This document shows, piece by piece, positions 53,817 to 63,146 of a stretch of DNA of 64,000 nucleotides. How positions within the stretch are numbered: the first letter of the stretch is position 1; each line of letters begins with the position of its first letter. The notes under the pieces were generated by a model that was not told where the DNA came from, did not search any database, and was given only the letters and a program-made list of their open reading frames with translations. Source of the stretch: Qipengyuania pelagi (lineage in GTDB: Bacteria; Pseudomonadota; Alphaproteobacteria; Sphingomonadales; Sphingomonadaceae); NCBI RefSeq assembly GCF_009827295.1, contig NZ_WTYD01000001.1, positions 310,001 to 374,000 on the forward strand, written 5' to 3'. Position numbers and translations under genes: made by a program.

Positions 53817-55922
53817 ATGCTGCGCCAGTACGAACTAGTCGAACGGGTCAAGGAATACGACCCAGACGCCGACGAGGCGATGTTGAACCGCGCCTATGTC
53901 TACACCGTGCAGAAACACGGCACCCAGACGCGCGCCAGCGGCGATCCCTATTTCAGCCATCCTGTCGAGGTCGCCGGTCTGATGACCGATCTCAAGCTCG
54001 ACCAGGAAACGATCGCCACCGCGCTGTTGCACGACACGGTCGAGGATACGCTGGCGACGATCGACGATATCGAGATCAATTTCGGCCCCAAGGTCGCCCG
54101 CCTCGTCGATGGCGTGACCAAGCTGTCGAAGATCGAGCAGATGCCCGAGAACGAGCGGGCGGCGGAAAATCTGCGCAAGTTCCTGCTCGCGATGAGCGAG
54201 GATATCCGCGTGCTGCTGGTCAAGCTGGGTGACCGGCTGCACAATATGCGCACGCTCCATTTCATCAAGAATCCCGACAAGCGCAGCCGCATCGCGCGCG
54301 AGACGATGGATATCTACGCCCCCCTGGCCGAGCGGGTGGGGATGTACGAATATATGCGCGAAATGCAGCTGCTCGCCTTCGAGCAGCTGGAGCCCGAAGC
54401 CTATCGCACGATCGAAAACCGGCTCGATCAGTTGCGCGCGCTCGACACCGGCCAGGTCGACGCGATCGCGCTCGACATCAAGCACGCGCTGGCCGAAGCG
54501 GGTCTCAAGGTCGAGGTCACGGGGCGCGAGAAGCACCCCTATTCGATCTGGCGCAAGATGGCCGAGCGCCATGTCAGCTTCGAACAGGTGACCGACATCA
54601 TGGCCTTCCGCGTCCTTACCGACGACGAGGCGGATTGCTACGCGGCGCTGGGCGTCCTGCACCAGACGTGGCAGGCGCTGCCGGGCAAGTTCAAGGACTA
54701 TATCTCGACGCCCAAGACCAATGGCTATCGGTCCCTGCACACGAGCCTGATGTATGAAAATTCGATGCGCGTCGAAGTCCAGATACGCACTCGCGAAATG
54801 CATCGCCGCAACGAATTCGGCCTCGCCGCACACTGGGCCTACAAGCAGGGCGGGCCGAGCAACACGGTCAAGCCTGACGGGCAGGTGGGATGGCTGCGCG
54901 ACCTGATCGAGATCGTCGATACCAGCCACGATCCCGAGGAATTGCTCGAACACACCAAGCTGGCGATCTATCAGGATCGCATTTTCGCCTTCACCCCAAA
55001 GGGCGCGCTGTTCCAATTGCCCAAGGGCGCCACGCCGGTCGATTTCGCCTTCGCGGTGCACAGCGATCTCGGCGCGCAGACCGTGGGTGCGAAGATCAAC
55101 GGGCGCCACGTTCCGTTGCGCACCCCGCTTGCGAATGGCGATGTGGTCGAGATCATCAAGGGCAAGGAGGCCGAGCCGCAATTGTCCTGGCTGGCCTTCG
55201 TCGTCACGGGCAAGGCGCGCGCGACGATCCGCCGCGCGGTGCGATTGAAAGAGCGCTTCGAACTCGCGGAGATCGGCCAGAAACTCTATCAGGAAATCGC
55301 CGCCAAGGTCCCGGCCAAGATCGGGAAGAAGGCGCTCACGGAAGCGCTGGAGCGGCTCGACATGGAAGAGGCCGAGGACCTCTATTACGCGATCGGTTCG
55401 GCCAAGATCGAGGATCGCGAGGTGATGGAGGCGTTGCTGCCCGGCTGCACCGACGAATTGCCCGAAGGGCAGGACTGGACGCCGGGCAAGAAGGCGCTGT
55501 CGATCCGCGGCCTGACTCCGGGGGTCGGGTTCGACCTTGCACCCTGCTGCCATCCGGTGCCGGGGGACCGGATCGTGGGTACGCGCCGGTCGGGCGCCAA
55601 GGTGGAGGTCCACACGATCGACTGCCATCGCCTCGCCAGCGGGATCGATAGCGACTGGATCGATCTGTCATGGACCCAGCAATCGGTCGGCGCGGTCGGG
55701 CGGCTGTGCGTGACGCTGTACGACCGGCCCGGAACGCTTGCCGAGATGGCAGGCATCTTCGCCAAGAACAATGTCAACGTGACCTCGCTGAGCCAGGTCC
55801 AACTCGACCATCCCTTCACGACCTACGAAGTCGACCTGCAAGTGCAGGACCTGGCGCATCTGACGCGCATACTGAGCGCGCTGAGAGCCAGCGATTCGGT
55901 CGCGCAGGCGGAGCGTATCTAG
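53817..55922 (+). CDS. bifunctional (p)ppGpp synthetase/hydrolase (Rel/SpoT)
   Basis: This 701-residue alarmone enzyme has an HD hydrolase domain (His48 in YFSHPVEV, His72-Asp73 in LLHDTVED), a synthetase domain with KTNGYRSLHTSLMYENSMRV and EVQIRTREMHRRNEFGLAAH, a TGS domain (FAFTPKGALFQLPKGATPVD), and a C-terminal ACT domain (VTLYDRPGTLAEMAGIFAKN). It is the single long Rel/SpoT of alphaproteobacteria and controls the stringent response. ATG 53817. Confidence 0.97.
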   Translation: MLRQYELVERVKEYDPDADEAMLNRAYVYTVQKHGTQTRASGDPYFSHPVEVAGLMTDLKLDQETIATALLHDTVEDTLATIDDIEINFGPKVARLVDGVTKLSKIEQMPENERAAENLRKFLLAMSEDIRVLLVKLGDRLHNMRTLHFIKNPDKRSRIARETMDIYAPLAERVGMYEYMREMQLLAFEQLEPEAYRTIENRLDQLRALDTGQVDAIALDIKHALAEAGLKVEVTGREKHPYSIWRKMAERHVSFEQVTDIMAFRVLTDDEADCYAALGVLHQTWQALPGKFKDYISTPKTNGYRSLHTSLMYENSMRVEVQIRTREMHRRNEFGLAAHWAYKQGGPSNTVKPDGQVGWLRDLIEIVDTSHDPEELLEHTKLAIYQDRIFAFTPKGALFQLPKGATPVDFAFAVHSDLGAQTVGAKINGRHVPLRTPLANGDVVEIIKGKEAEPQLSWLAFVVTGKARATIRRAVRLKERFELAEIGQKLYQEIAAKVPAKIGKKALTEALERLDMEEAEDLYYAIGSAKIEDREVMEALLPGCTDELPEGQDWTPGKKALSIRGLTPGVGFDLAPCCHPVPGDRIVGTRRSGAKVEVHTIDCHRLASGIDSDWIDLSWTQQSVGAVGRLCVTLYDRPGTLAEMAGIFAKNNVNVTSLSQVQLDHPFTTYEVDLQVQDLAHLTRILSALRASDSVAQAERI

Positions 55923-55929
55923 CTGCTGG

Positions 55930-56922
55930 TTAGTCTGCGGGCGCGGCCCTTAGCGGCACCGGGATATTGCAGATATCCGCGCCGCCCGCAGGCATGATGA
56001 AGAACGGATCGCGCCGATTGGCCCGCGCTTCGGCATAGCGCAGGAATGTACCGCCTGCGGTCGAGAGATATTCGAATTTTGGCTGTTCGGCGGCAGGCAG
56101 ATCGCTCGCCACGCGGATCGAAAGGATCGGGGTGCGCTCGTCCGCTTCCTCGCTGGTATAGAAACCCAGATCGCCGGTCCCGCGCGGTAGAGAGGAGAGG
56201 TATTCCATCCCCGAGACGATCCGGCCCACGAGCGCGATATTCCGGTCGAGATGGCGCGGCGCATGGCCGATCACCGTGTAGAGTTCCGCGCCCGAGCCGG
56301 TGTCCGGCGACATGCCGCGACCGACGCCGACCATGCCGTAGCAGTGGACGGGCCAGCGTCTTACAGCCTTGGTGTCCTGCGTTGTCTCGATACCGATCGG
56401 CCAGCCTTTCGCAAAGGTGGCGATTTGGGCGTAGATGTCCCGCAAATCCGGTCTCGGATGCCAGAGGACGATCTTGTCGTCGCCCGGTTCGGCTGCGCGG
56501 ACGACGTCGACATAGTCGCTCTCATCCATCACCCGCAGCCCATCCGGCAAAGGCTTGGCCGCGCCTTCCGCCTCGGGGTTATCGTAATTCGGATCGCCCC
56601 ACTGGACGACGTAATTGTCCTGCACCCGGTTGACGCTGATCCCGTCATACCAGCCCGCGCGGGCGAGGGTGCGGATATTGGCGACCCATCCCTGGCTGAA
56701 CGGTTCGGGCATCAGCTGGATTACCACCTCGCGTGCCTCCCCGTCCCGGTCCGGGGCGAGCGTCATCACCAGCAGGTCTTCGGGCGCGATCTTTACCCAT
56801 TCCTCTGCATTCGCCTCTGCCACAACCTGGTTCGGGCTGGGCGCATCCTGAGCGGTCGCGGGGAGGGACAAAACGAGGGCAGCGAGCGACAAGGGCAGAG
56901 CCAAAGGGAGCGTACGGATCAT
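55930..56922 (-). CDS. exported cyclophilin-type peptidylprolyl isomerase
   Basis: This 330-residue protein has a signal peptide (MIRTLPLALPLSLAALVLSL then PATAQ) and a cyclophilin fold: WVANIRTLARAGWYDGISVN, RVQDNYVVQWGDPNYDNPEA and later FYTSEEADERTPILSIRVAS. Several usual active-site residues are changed, so isomerase activity is not assured. It probably acts in the periplasm. ATG 56922 has AGGA ten bases upstream; the longer open frame is not used. Confidence 0.85.
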   Translation of the reverse strand: MIRTLPLALPLSLAALVLSLPATAQDAPSPNQVVAEANAEEWVKIAPEDLLVMTLAPDRDGEAREVVIQLMPEPFSQGWVANIRTLARAGWYDGISVNRVQDNYVVQWGDPNYDNPEAEGAAKPLPDGLRVMDESDYVDVVRAAEPGDDKIVLWHPRPDLRDIYAQIATFAKGWPIGIETTQDTKAVRRWPVHCYGMVGVGRGMSPDTGSGAELYTVIGHAPRHLDRNIALVGRIVSGMEYLSSLPRGTGDLGFYTSEEADERTPILSIRVASDLPAAEQPKFEYLSTAGGTFLRYAEARANRRDPFFIMPAGGADICNIPVPLRAAPAD

Positions 56923-56987
56923 GACCGCCATCCTGCCATGCATATCCCGACTTGCAAGCTCGCATCGCTGGGCTAGGCTCGGATGCG

Positions 56988-57668
56988 ATGGACCACTCCC
57001 CCCGTGTCGCAATTCTCGTCGCCCGCCTTTCCGAAGGGGCGGCATCCTGCCTGGCCTCGCTGGCCGGACAGCGCGGGTTTGGCGAGGAGGATATTTTCTT
57101 CGCCAGCGGGACCGATTGGGCTGAAACGCTCAATCGAGCCTGGCAGGCTGCGATCGCGACCGAGCGCGATTACGACGCGTTCGTGTGGATCGACGAGAAA
57201 CTAACGCTCGATCACGGCGCGCTCGACCGTCTTCTGGCGGACGCCGCGATGGTTGCCGACCCGCACGAGCCGCTGGTCATGGCGGGGGCGGTCCTGTCGC
57301 CCATGCGCGATCGAACCGTGGGCGGCGCCTTCGTCCAGCGCGATCCATCCCACCCGCTCTCACTCGATCTTGTGCGCGCCGACCGCGTGCCGCAGATGGC
57401 CGCAAGCGTTACGGGAGAGGCCGTCCTGGTGACGCGCGTCGCCCATGCCGAACTCGGATTTTTGAACACGGACCTCACTGGCCCGCGCGCCGCACTCGAT
57501 TACGGGTTGAGAGCGTACGGCATGGGATTGCCGGTGATGCTGGCTGGCGAGCCGGTTGGGGTCCTGGAAACCGAACGCGAAGCCATGGACTGGTCGGACG
57601 ATCCCGCGATGGCGTCGCTCCATGCGCCAGACCTGCTGACGAGACTGCGCGGCGCGATCGGCCTCTAG
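56988..57668 (+). CDS. glycosyltransferase-like protein
   Basis: This 226-residue protein shows a GT-A-like pattern: VAILVARLSEGAASCLASLA at the start, then DYDAFVWIDEKLTLDHGALD in the position of the metal-binding acidic site (here D-E-K, not DxD), and LDYGLRAYGMGLPVMLAGEP. It is shorter than most enzymes of this class and catalytic activity is doubtful. It lies between the divergent cyclophilin gene and the tRNA. Confidence 0.5.
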   Translation: MDHSPRVAILVARLSEGAASCLASLAGQRGFGEEDIFFASGTDWAETLNRAWQAAIATERDYDAFVWIDEKLTLDHGALDRLLADAAMVADPHEPLVMAGAVLSPMRDRTVGGAFVQRDPSHPLSLDLVRADRVPQMAASVTGEAVLVTRVAHAELGFLNTDLTGPRAALDYGLRAYGMGLPVMLAGEPVGVLETEREAMDWSDDPAMASLHAPDLLTRLRGAIGL

Positions 57669-57800
57669 GCGGGCACCTGCTTCGATGGCTTGGCGGCAAT
57701 TCCGCCATCCGACCATCCGTGGCTTGCACACTCGCCCAGCGCCCGCTAGAGCGCCGCCCTCCCGGTCCAGGCGCCTGCTCGTCAGGCCAATCGGGAATGC

Positions 57801-57891
57801 GGAGCAGTGGCCGAGTGGTCGAAGGCGCACGCCTGGAAAGTGTGTATACGGTAACCCCGTATCGAGGGTTCGAATCCCTCCTGCTCCGCCA
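57801..57891 (+). tRNA. tRNA-Ser (anticodon GGA)
   Basis: The acceptor stem GGAGCAG (57801-57807) pairs with CTGCTCC (57881-57887), discriminator G and an encoded CCA at 57889-57891. The D-arm GTGGCCGAGTGGTCGAAGGC, anticodon loop CTGGAAA with GGA, a long variable arm and the T-loop GTTCGAATC are all visible. It is a class II tRNA. It reads UCC/UCU codons. Confidence 0.98.
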
Positions 57892-57955
57892 TCTTGTTTG
57901 GGCCTACCGCTTCGCTGCTTTAGGCCGGGGCTTTCCATTCCCCTAACCGCCTCGA

Positions 57956-58570
57956 TTAGCCGCCCAGTCCGGCGCCCTGAATGAAGAAATCGGTACGGGC
58001 GCGCAGGCGTTCGGGGGAGCGGGCGAGGCCAATGCCGTGGCTGATCGCCTCTGCGTGCACGTCGCTGACGAACAGGCCCAGGAACAGTTCGGCCAGAGCC
58101 GCAGGCGTCCCGTTCATCGCGACGCCGCTGCGGTGCCAGCTTTCGAACAGATCTTCGATTGCGGTCCGGGTGCTGGTGGCAGTGCGTTCGAAGAAGAGCC
58201 GCGCGAAATCGCGGTTGTTGATGCTGCGCGCAATCACGATCCTGACCAGCGCGACGACTTCGGGATCGAGGAAATGCGCATCGAGCGATACGGCCAGCCG
58301 GTGCAGGATCGCTGCGGGACCGCCACCAAGCGCGCTCGCCTCGCGGATCAGCGCCTCGCCCGATTGCGCGCCTTCGAAGATGACCGCTTCCAGCAGGCCG
58401 TCCTTATTGCCGAACAATTTGTAAACCGTCGCCAGCGATCCGCCGGCACGCTCCACAATCTCACCCAGCGTCGTCTTTTCGTAGCCCTGTTCCACGAACA
58501 GCGCGCGCGCCGATGCGAGGATGGCACGGCGGCGCTGGTCGAGGCGGTCGCATTCGGAAAGATCGGTCAC
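57956..58570 (-). CDS. TetR family regulator of the RND efflux operon
   Basis: This 204-residue repressor has an N-terminal TetR helix-turn-helix (LASARALFVEQGYEKTTLGE, VERAGGSLATVYKLFGNKDG) and a ligand-binding C-terminal part. It diverges from the efflux genes and a perfect 20-bp palindrome lies between them (58608-58627), its likely operator. The start is GTG 58570. Confidence 0.9.
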   Translation of the reverse strand: MTDLSECDRLDQRRRAILASARALFVEQGYEKTTLGEIVERAGGSLATVYKLFGNKDGLLEAVIFEGAQSGEALIREASALGGGPAAILHRLAVSLDAHFLDPEVVALVRIVIARSINNRDFARLFFERTATSTRTAIEDLFESWHRSGVAMNGTPAALAELFLGLFVSDVHAEAISHGIGLARSPERLRARTDFFIQGAGLGG

Positions 58571-58607
58571 GTTTACAGGGCTCTAGCAAAGTGGGTTGCG
58601 GGGCAAG

Positions 58608-58627
58608 GGTGTAATGCCTATTACACC
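58608..58627. promoter_or_regulatory. TetR operator palindrome
   Basis: GGTGTAAT-GCCT-ATTACACC is a perfect 8-4-8 inverted repeat in the 124-base gap between the divergent TetR gene and the efflux adaptor gene. Its position 68 bases before ATG 58695 and 38 bases before GTG 58570 fits control of both. Confidence 0.85.
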
Positions 58628-58694
58628 TTCGCACCTGCACAATCAATTAATCAGGCCGATCCCGATTCTGCCGTTCCGCGAAAGACCGTTTGTC

Positions 58695-59873
58695 ATGAAG
58701 CCCCTCCTTGCCGCTGGCCTGGCCGCAACCCTCCTGCTTGGCGCGTGTTCCGGTGCCGAGGCGCCGCCTGCGCCGCAGCCGATCCCGGTCCGCACGGTCA
58801 CCATCGCGAGCCAGTCGGTCCCCAATGTGATCGAACTGCCGGGCCGGGTCGAACCGGTGCGCGTGGCCGAAGTCCGTGCGCGGGTGACCGGGATCGTCCA
58901 GCAGCGGCTTTACGAAGAAGGCACCGACGTTCGCGCCGGGCAGCCGCTGTTCCGGATCGATCCGCGCGAATTGCGCGCCAGCTATGCCCAGACCCAGGCC
59001 GCATTGCAGCGCGCGCAGGCGACCGCCGCCAATGCCCGCGCCGTGGTCGAACGCTATCGCCCGCTGGTCGAGGAAAACGCGATCAGCGGCCAGGAATACG
59101 ATGCCGCGCTTGCCGCATCGCGCGAGGCGCAGGCCATTGTCGCCCAGATCCGCGCCCAATTGGAGGCATCGTCGTTGCAGCTCGGCTATACCACCGTGCG
59201 CGCGCCGATCGCGGGCCGGGTGGGCCGTGCGCAGGTGACCGAAGGGGCGCTGGTCAGCCAGGCCGAGGGCACGCTGATGACGCGGATCGAGCAGATCTCG
59301 CCCGTCTATGTCAGCTTCGCCCAAGCCGCGAGCGAAGTGATCCGCATCCGCCGCGCCATTGCGGCGGGTGAAATCGATCTCGACGCCAACGACCGCGTCG
59401 AAGTGCGCCTGACGTTCAGCGACGGGACGGAATATCCGGTGGCGGGCTTTATCGACTTCCTCGCCTATTCGGTCGACCAGGAGACCGGGACGGTCGAACT
59501 GCGCGCCGAATTTCCCAATCCGCAGAACCTTCTCCTGCCGGGCGAATTCGTCCGCGCCCGCATCTTCGCGGGGCAAGTCCAGAACGGGCTGACCGTGCCC
59601 CAGCGCGCGGTTTCGCTGACCGAGGATGGCGGAACCGTATTCGTCGTCGATGGCGAGGGGCAGGCCGCTGTCCGACCGGTGAAGCTGGGTGCGATGGTGG
59701 ACGGGCGCTGGATCGTGGAAAGCGGGCTCAAAGTGGGCGACCGGGTGATCGTCACCAATCTGCAGAAAATCCGCCCCGGCGCGCCGGTCAAGGTCGTGCA
59801 GCCCCAATCCCGACCGCAGACCGGCGGGGCCGCGAACGCGCAACAGCCCGCGCGCAGCGGCGGAGCACGGTAG
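58695..59873 (+). CDS. RND efflux membrane fusion protein
   Basis: This 392-residue periplasmic adaptor has a lipoprotein signal (LLLGAC), a barrel-sandwich/lipoyl region (VIELPGRVEPVRVAEVRARV), a coiled-coil hairpin (ARAVVERYRPLVEENAISGQ), and LGYTTVRAPIAGRVGRAQVT. It links the inner-membrane pump to the outer-membrane channel. It is the first gene of the operon; the pump gene follows after three bases. Confidence 0.96.
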   Translation: MKPLLAAGLAATLLLGACSGAEAPPAPQPIPVRTVTIASQSVPNVIELPGRVEPVRVAEVRARVTGIVQQRLYEEGTDVRAGQPLFRIDPRELRASYAQTQAALQRAQATAANARAVVERYRPLVEENAISGQEYDAALAASREAQAIVAQIRAQLEASSLQLGYTTVRAPIAGRVGRAQVTEGALVSQAEGTLMTRIEQISPVYVSFAQAASEVIRIRRAIAAGEIDLDANDRVEVRLTFSDGTEYPVAGFIDFLAYSVDQETGTVELRAEFPNPQNLLLPGEFVRARIFAGQVQNGLTVPQRAVSLTEDGGTVFVVDGEGQAAVRPVKLGAMVDGRWIVESGLKVGDRVIVTNLQKIRPGAPVKVVQPQSRPQTGGAANAQQPARSGGAR

Positions 59874-59876
59874 ATC

Positions 59877-62800
59877 ATGGCCCGCTTCTTCATCGACCGG
59901 CCGATCTTCGCCTGGGTGGTCTCACTCGGCATTCTGCTGGCCGGGATCATCGCCCTGCGCGCTTTGCCGATCGAGCAATATCCCGAAGTCGCGCCGCCAT
60001 CGCTGGCGATCAACGTGGTCTATCCCGGCGCCGATGCCGAGACGCTGGAACAGAACGTCACCCAGGTGATCGAGCAGCAGCTGAACGGGGTCGAGGGTTT
60101 CCTCTACATGTCCTCCTCCAGCGCCTCCAACGGCACAGCCACGATCACGCTGACCTTCGAGGCGGGCACCGATATCGACATCGCCCAGACCGAGGTGCAG
60201 AACCGCCTCAGCACGGTCGAGGCGCGTCTGCCCGAGGAGGTCCGCCGACAAGGGATCACCGTGCGTCAGGCGAATGCGGGCTTCCTGATGATCGTGGCGC
60301 TGACGTCGCAGAGCGGCGCGCTCGACACCACCGATCTCGGCAATATCGCCGCGACGCAGGTCGTGGACGAATTGCGCCGCGTGGGCGGGGTGGGCGATGT
60401 GACGCTGTTCGGATCGCAATATGCGATGCGCATCTGGCTCGATCCCGACGCGCTGGCGTCCTACAATCTTTCCCCCACCGCTGTCCTCGCCGCGATCCGC
60501 GAACAGAACGCGCAGACCGCCGGCGGTTCGATCGGCGCGCAACCGACTGCCGATGGTCAGCAGATCACCGCGACGATCACCACCGACGGGCGTTTCACCA
60601 GCGTCGAGGAGTTCGAGAACATCATCCTGCGCGCCAGCACCGGCGCGGCCGTGGTGCGACTTGGCGAGGTGGCGCGGGTCGAGATCGGTGCGCAAAGCTA
60701 TGCCACGTCGACGACGCTCAACGGCAAACCGATGGCGGGCATGGCCGTCCAGCTGGCGACCGGGGCCAATGCGCTGGCCGCCGCGGAAGGCGTGAGGGAG
60801 CGGATGGAGCAGCTTTCGGCGGGCCTGCCGGGCGATGTCGCCTGGTCGATCCCCTACGACACCACGCCCTTCGTCCAGGCGTCGGTCGAAGAGGTGGTCA
60901 AGACGCTGGCCGAGGCGATGGCGCTCGTTTTCCTCGTCATGTTCCTGTTCCTTCAGAACTGGCGCGCGACTTTGATCCCGACGCTGGTCGTCCCGATCGC
61001 GCTGGCGGGCGCCTGTCTCGGCCTGTGGCTGTTCGGTTTCTCGATCAACGTGCTCTCGCTGTTCGGCATGGTGCTGGCGATCGGCATCCTCGTCGACGAT
61101 GCGATCGTGGTGATCGAGAATGTCGAGCGGATCATGCGCGAGGAAGGCCTTCCTCCGCTTCAAGCCACCCGCAAGGCGATGGGTCAGATCAGCGGGGCCA
61201 TCATCGGCATCACGCTGGTCTTGATCGCGGTGTTCGTGCCGATGGCGTTCTTCCCCGGATCGACGGGCGGAATCTATCGCCAGTTCTCGGTCACGCTGGC
61301 GATCTCGATCTTCTTCTCCGCCTTCCTTGCCCTGTCCCTGACCCCGGCCCTGTGCGCGACGTTCCTGAAACCGATCGAGCATGGCCACGACCACACCGAA
61401 GATCCGGTGGCCGACGAAGAGGCCGAGGCGCAGCCCGGCTGGCGCGGCAGGCTGGCGCGCGTTCGCGCTGCTGCTGCCCGCTTCTTCGGGCGCTTCAATC
61501 GCTGGTTCGCGCGGATGCAGGAGAAATACGGGCGGGCCAACGACCGTATCCTGTCGCGCCCATGGCGGGCCTTTGCAGTGTTTCTGGCGCTCGGCCTCGT
61601 CACCGTGCTGCTGTTCGCGCGACTGCCTTCGGCCTTCCTGCCTACGGAAGATCAGGGATTCCTCATCACGGCCGTCCAGGCACCCCCCGGCGCCACGCAG
61701 GAGCGGACCGACGAGGCGCTGGAGCCGATCCAGGATTGGTGGCTGGCGCGCGACGAGGTCGAGAATCTCGTCGTCGTGCGTGGCTTCAGCTTCTTCGGAT
61801 CGGGCCAGAACAACGCGATCATGTTCGCCTCGTTCAAACCGTGGGACGAGCGCACCGCCGATGGCAGCGCTGCGGACGAGATCCTAGGCCAGGCCATGGG
61901 CGTATTCAGCCAGATCGAAGGGGCGATCGCTTTCGTGATCCAGCCGCCCGCGATCCAGTCGCTGGGGCAGGCAAGCGGCTTCACGCTCAAATTGCAGGAT
62001 CGCGGCGGGCTGGGACGCGAGGCGCTGACCGCGGCGCGCGACCAATTGCTCGGCATGGCATCGCAAAGCTCGGTCATCGCCAATCTGCGCCCCGAGGATC
62101 AGGGGCCGAGCCCCGAGGTCGCGATCGACATCGACCGGGTCCAGGCCCGCGCGCTCGGTCTTTCGCTGACGGACGTCAATTCCGCCCTCTCGATCGCCTT
62201 CGGGTCGGCCTATGCCAATGATTTCAATCGGGACGGGCGGGTTCTTCAGGTGTTGGTGCAGGCCGATGCGCCCTATCGCATGACGCCCGACGATGTGCTG
62301 GCGCTGCGCATTCCCAACGCGCAGGGCGAACTGGTGCCGTTCAGCGCCTTCGCCACCGCCGAATGGTCCGCCGCGCCCGCAAGTCTCGCGCGCTATAACG
62401 GCTATCCGGCGATGACGCTGTCGGGCATGGCCGCGCCGGGCGAATCCTCCGGCGCCGCGCTGGCCGAGATGGAGCAGCTCGCCAGCCAATTGCCCGCTGG
62501 GATCGGCTATGAATGGACCGGTATCTCCTACGAGGAGAAGCAGGCGGGCGGCCAGATCGGCCTTTTGCTTGGCCTGTCGGTCGTGGTCGTCTTCCTGGTG
62601 CTCGCCGCGCTTTATGAAAGCTGGGCGGTGCCTCTGGCGGTGTTGCTGATCGTGCCGATGGGCGTGCTGGGCGCGGTGCTGTTCTCGATGCTGCGCGGGC
62701 TTTCGGCGGATGTCTATTTCAACGTCGGCCTCATCACCATTATCGGCCTTGCCGCCAAAAACGCCATCCTGATCGTCGAATTCGCGATCGAGGAAGAGGA

Positions 62801-63146
62801 GCGGGGACTAAGGCGGATCGACGCGGTCAAGGCCGCGGCGCGCCTCCGCCTGAGGCCGATCATCATGACCTCGCTCGCCTTCACCATGGGGATGGTCCCG
62901 CTGGTGCTGGCGAGCGGCGCGGGCGCGGCCAGCCGGATCGCGGTGGGCACGGGGGTCGCGGGCGGCATGATCGCGGCGACCGTGCTCGGCATCTTCCTGA
63001 TCCCGATGCTGTATCTGCTCGTGCGCCGGAATATCAGCCGCAAGCAGCCGTCTGCCGCCGGACATATCGAGGAAAGCGAGGCCGTGGCCGTTCAAGGCCC
63101 CGAACAAAGCCGCGAACAGCGCCCCGAAGGAGATACCGCGCGATGA
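59877..63146 (+). CDS. RND multidrug efflux permease (HAE1 family)
   Basis: This 1089-residue inner-membrane pump starts MARFFIDRPIFAWVVSLGIL and has PIEQYPEVAPPSLAINVVYP, GILVDDAIVVIENVERIM in the fourth helix with the essential Asp pair, and PTEDQGFLITAVQAPPGA. There are twelve helices and two large periplasmic loops. A polar insert of about 45 residues between the two halves (EHGHDHTEDPVADEEAEAQP) is longer than in AcrB. It is probably a proton-driven drug exporter. The next gene overlaps by ATGA. Confidence 0.97.
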   Translation: MARFFIDRPIFAWVVSLGILLAGIIALRALPIEQYPEVAPPSLAINVVYPGADAETLEQNVTQVIEQQLNGVEGFLYMSSSSASNGTATITLTFEAGTDIDIAQTEVQNRLSTVEARLPEEVRRQGITVRQANAGFLMIVALTSQSGALDTTDLGNIAATQVVDELRRVGGVGDVTLFGSQYAMRIWLDPDALASYNLSPTAVLAAIREQNAQTAGGSIGAQPTADGQQITATITTDGRFTSVEEFENIILRASTGAAVVRLGEVARVEIGAQSYATSTTLNGKPMAGMAVQLATGANALAAAEGVRERMEQLSAGLPGDVAWSIPYDTTPFVQASVEEVVKTLAEAMALVFLVMFLFLQNWRATLIPTLVVPIALAGACLGLWLFGFSINVLSLFGMVLAIGILVDDAIVVIENVERIMREEGLPPLQATRKAMGQISGAIIGITLVLIAVFVPMAFFPGSTGGIYRQFSVTLAISIFFSAFLALSLTPALCATFLKPIEHGHDHTEDPVADEEAEAQPGWRGRLARVRAAAARFFGRFNRWFARMQEKYGRANDRILSRPWRAFAVFLALGLVTVLLFARLPSAFLPTEDQGFLITAVQAPPGATQERTDEALEPIQDWWLARDEVENLVVVRGFSFFGSGQNNAIMFASFKPWDERTADGSAADEILGQAMGVFSQIEGAIAFVIQPPAIQSLGQASGFTLKLQDRGGLGREALTAARDQLLGMASQSSVIANLRPEDQGPSPEVAIDIDRVQARALGLSLTDVNSALSIAFGSAYANDFNRDGRVLQVLVQADAPYRMTPDDVLALRIPNAQGELVPFSAFATAEWSAAPASLARYNGYPAMTLSGMAAPGESSGAALAEMEQLASQLPAGIGYEWTGISYEEKQAGGQIGLLLGLSVVVVFLVLAALYESWAVPLAVLLIVPMGVLGAVLFSMLRGLSADVYFNVGLITIIGLAAKNAILIVEFAIEEEERGLRRIDAVKAAARLRLRPIIMTSLAFTMGMVPLVLASGAGAASRIAVGTGVAGGMIAATVLGIFLIPMLYLLVRRNISRKQPSAAGHIEESEAVAVQGPEQSREQRPEGDTAR

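Noticed and set aside
57895..57960. Terminator after tRNA-Ser (GGCCT...AGGCC)
   Set aside because: The five-base stem has a 15-base loop and no T-run; it is better explained as a fragment of the AAGCAGCGAAGCGGTA repeat.
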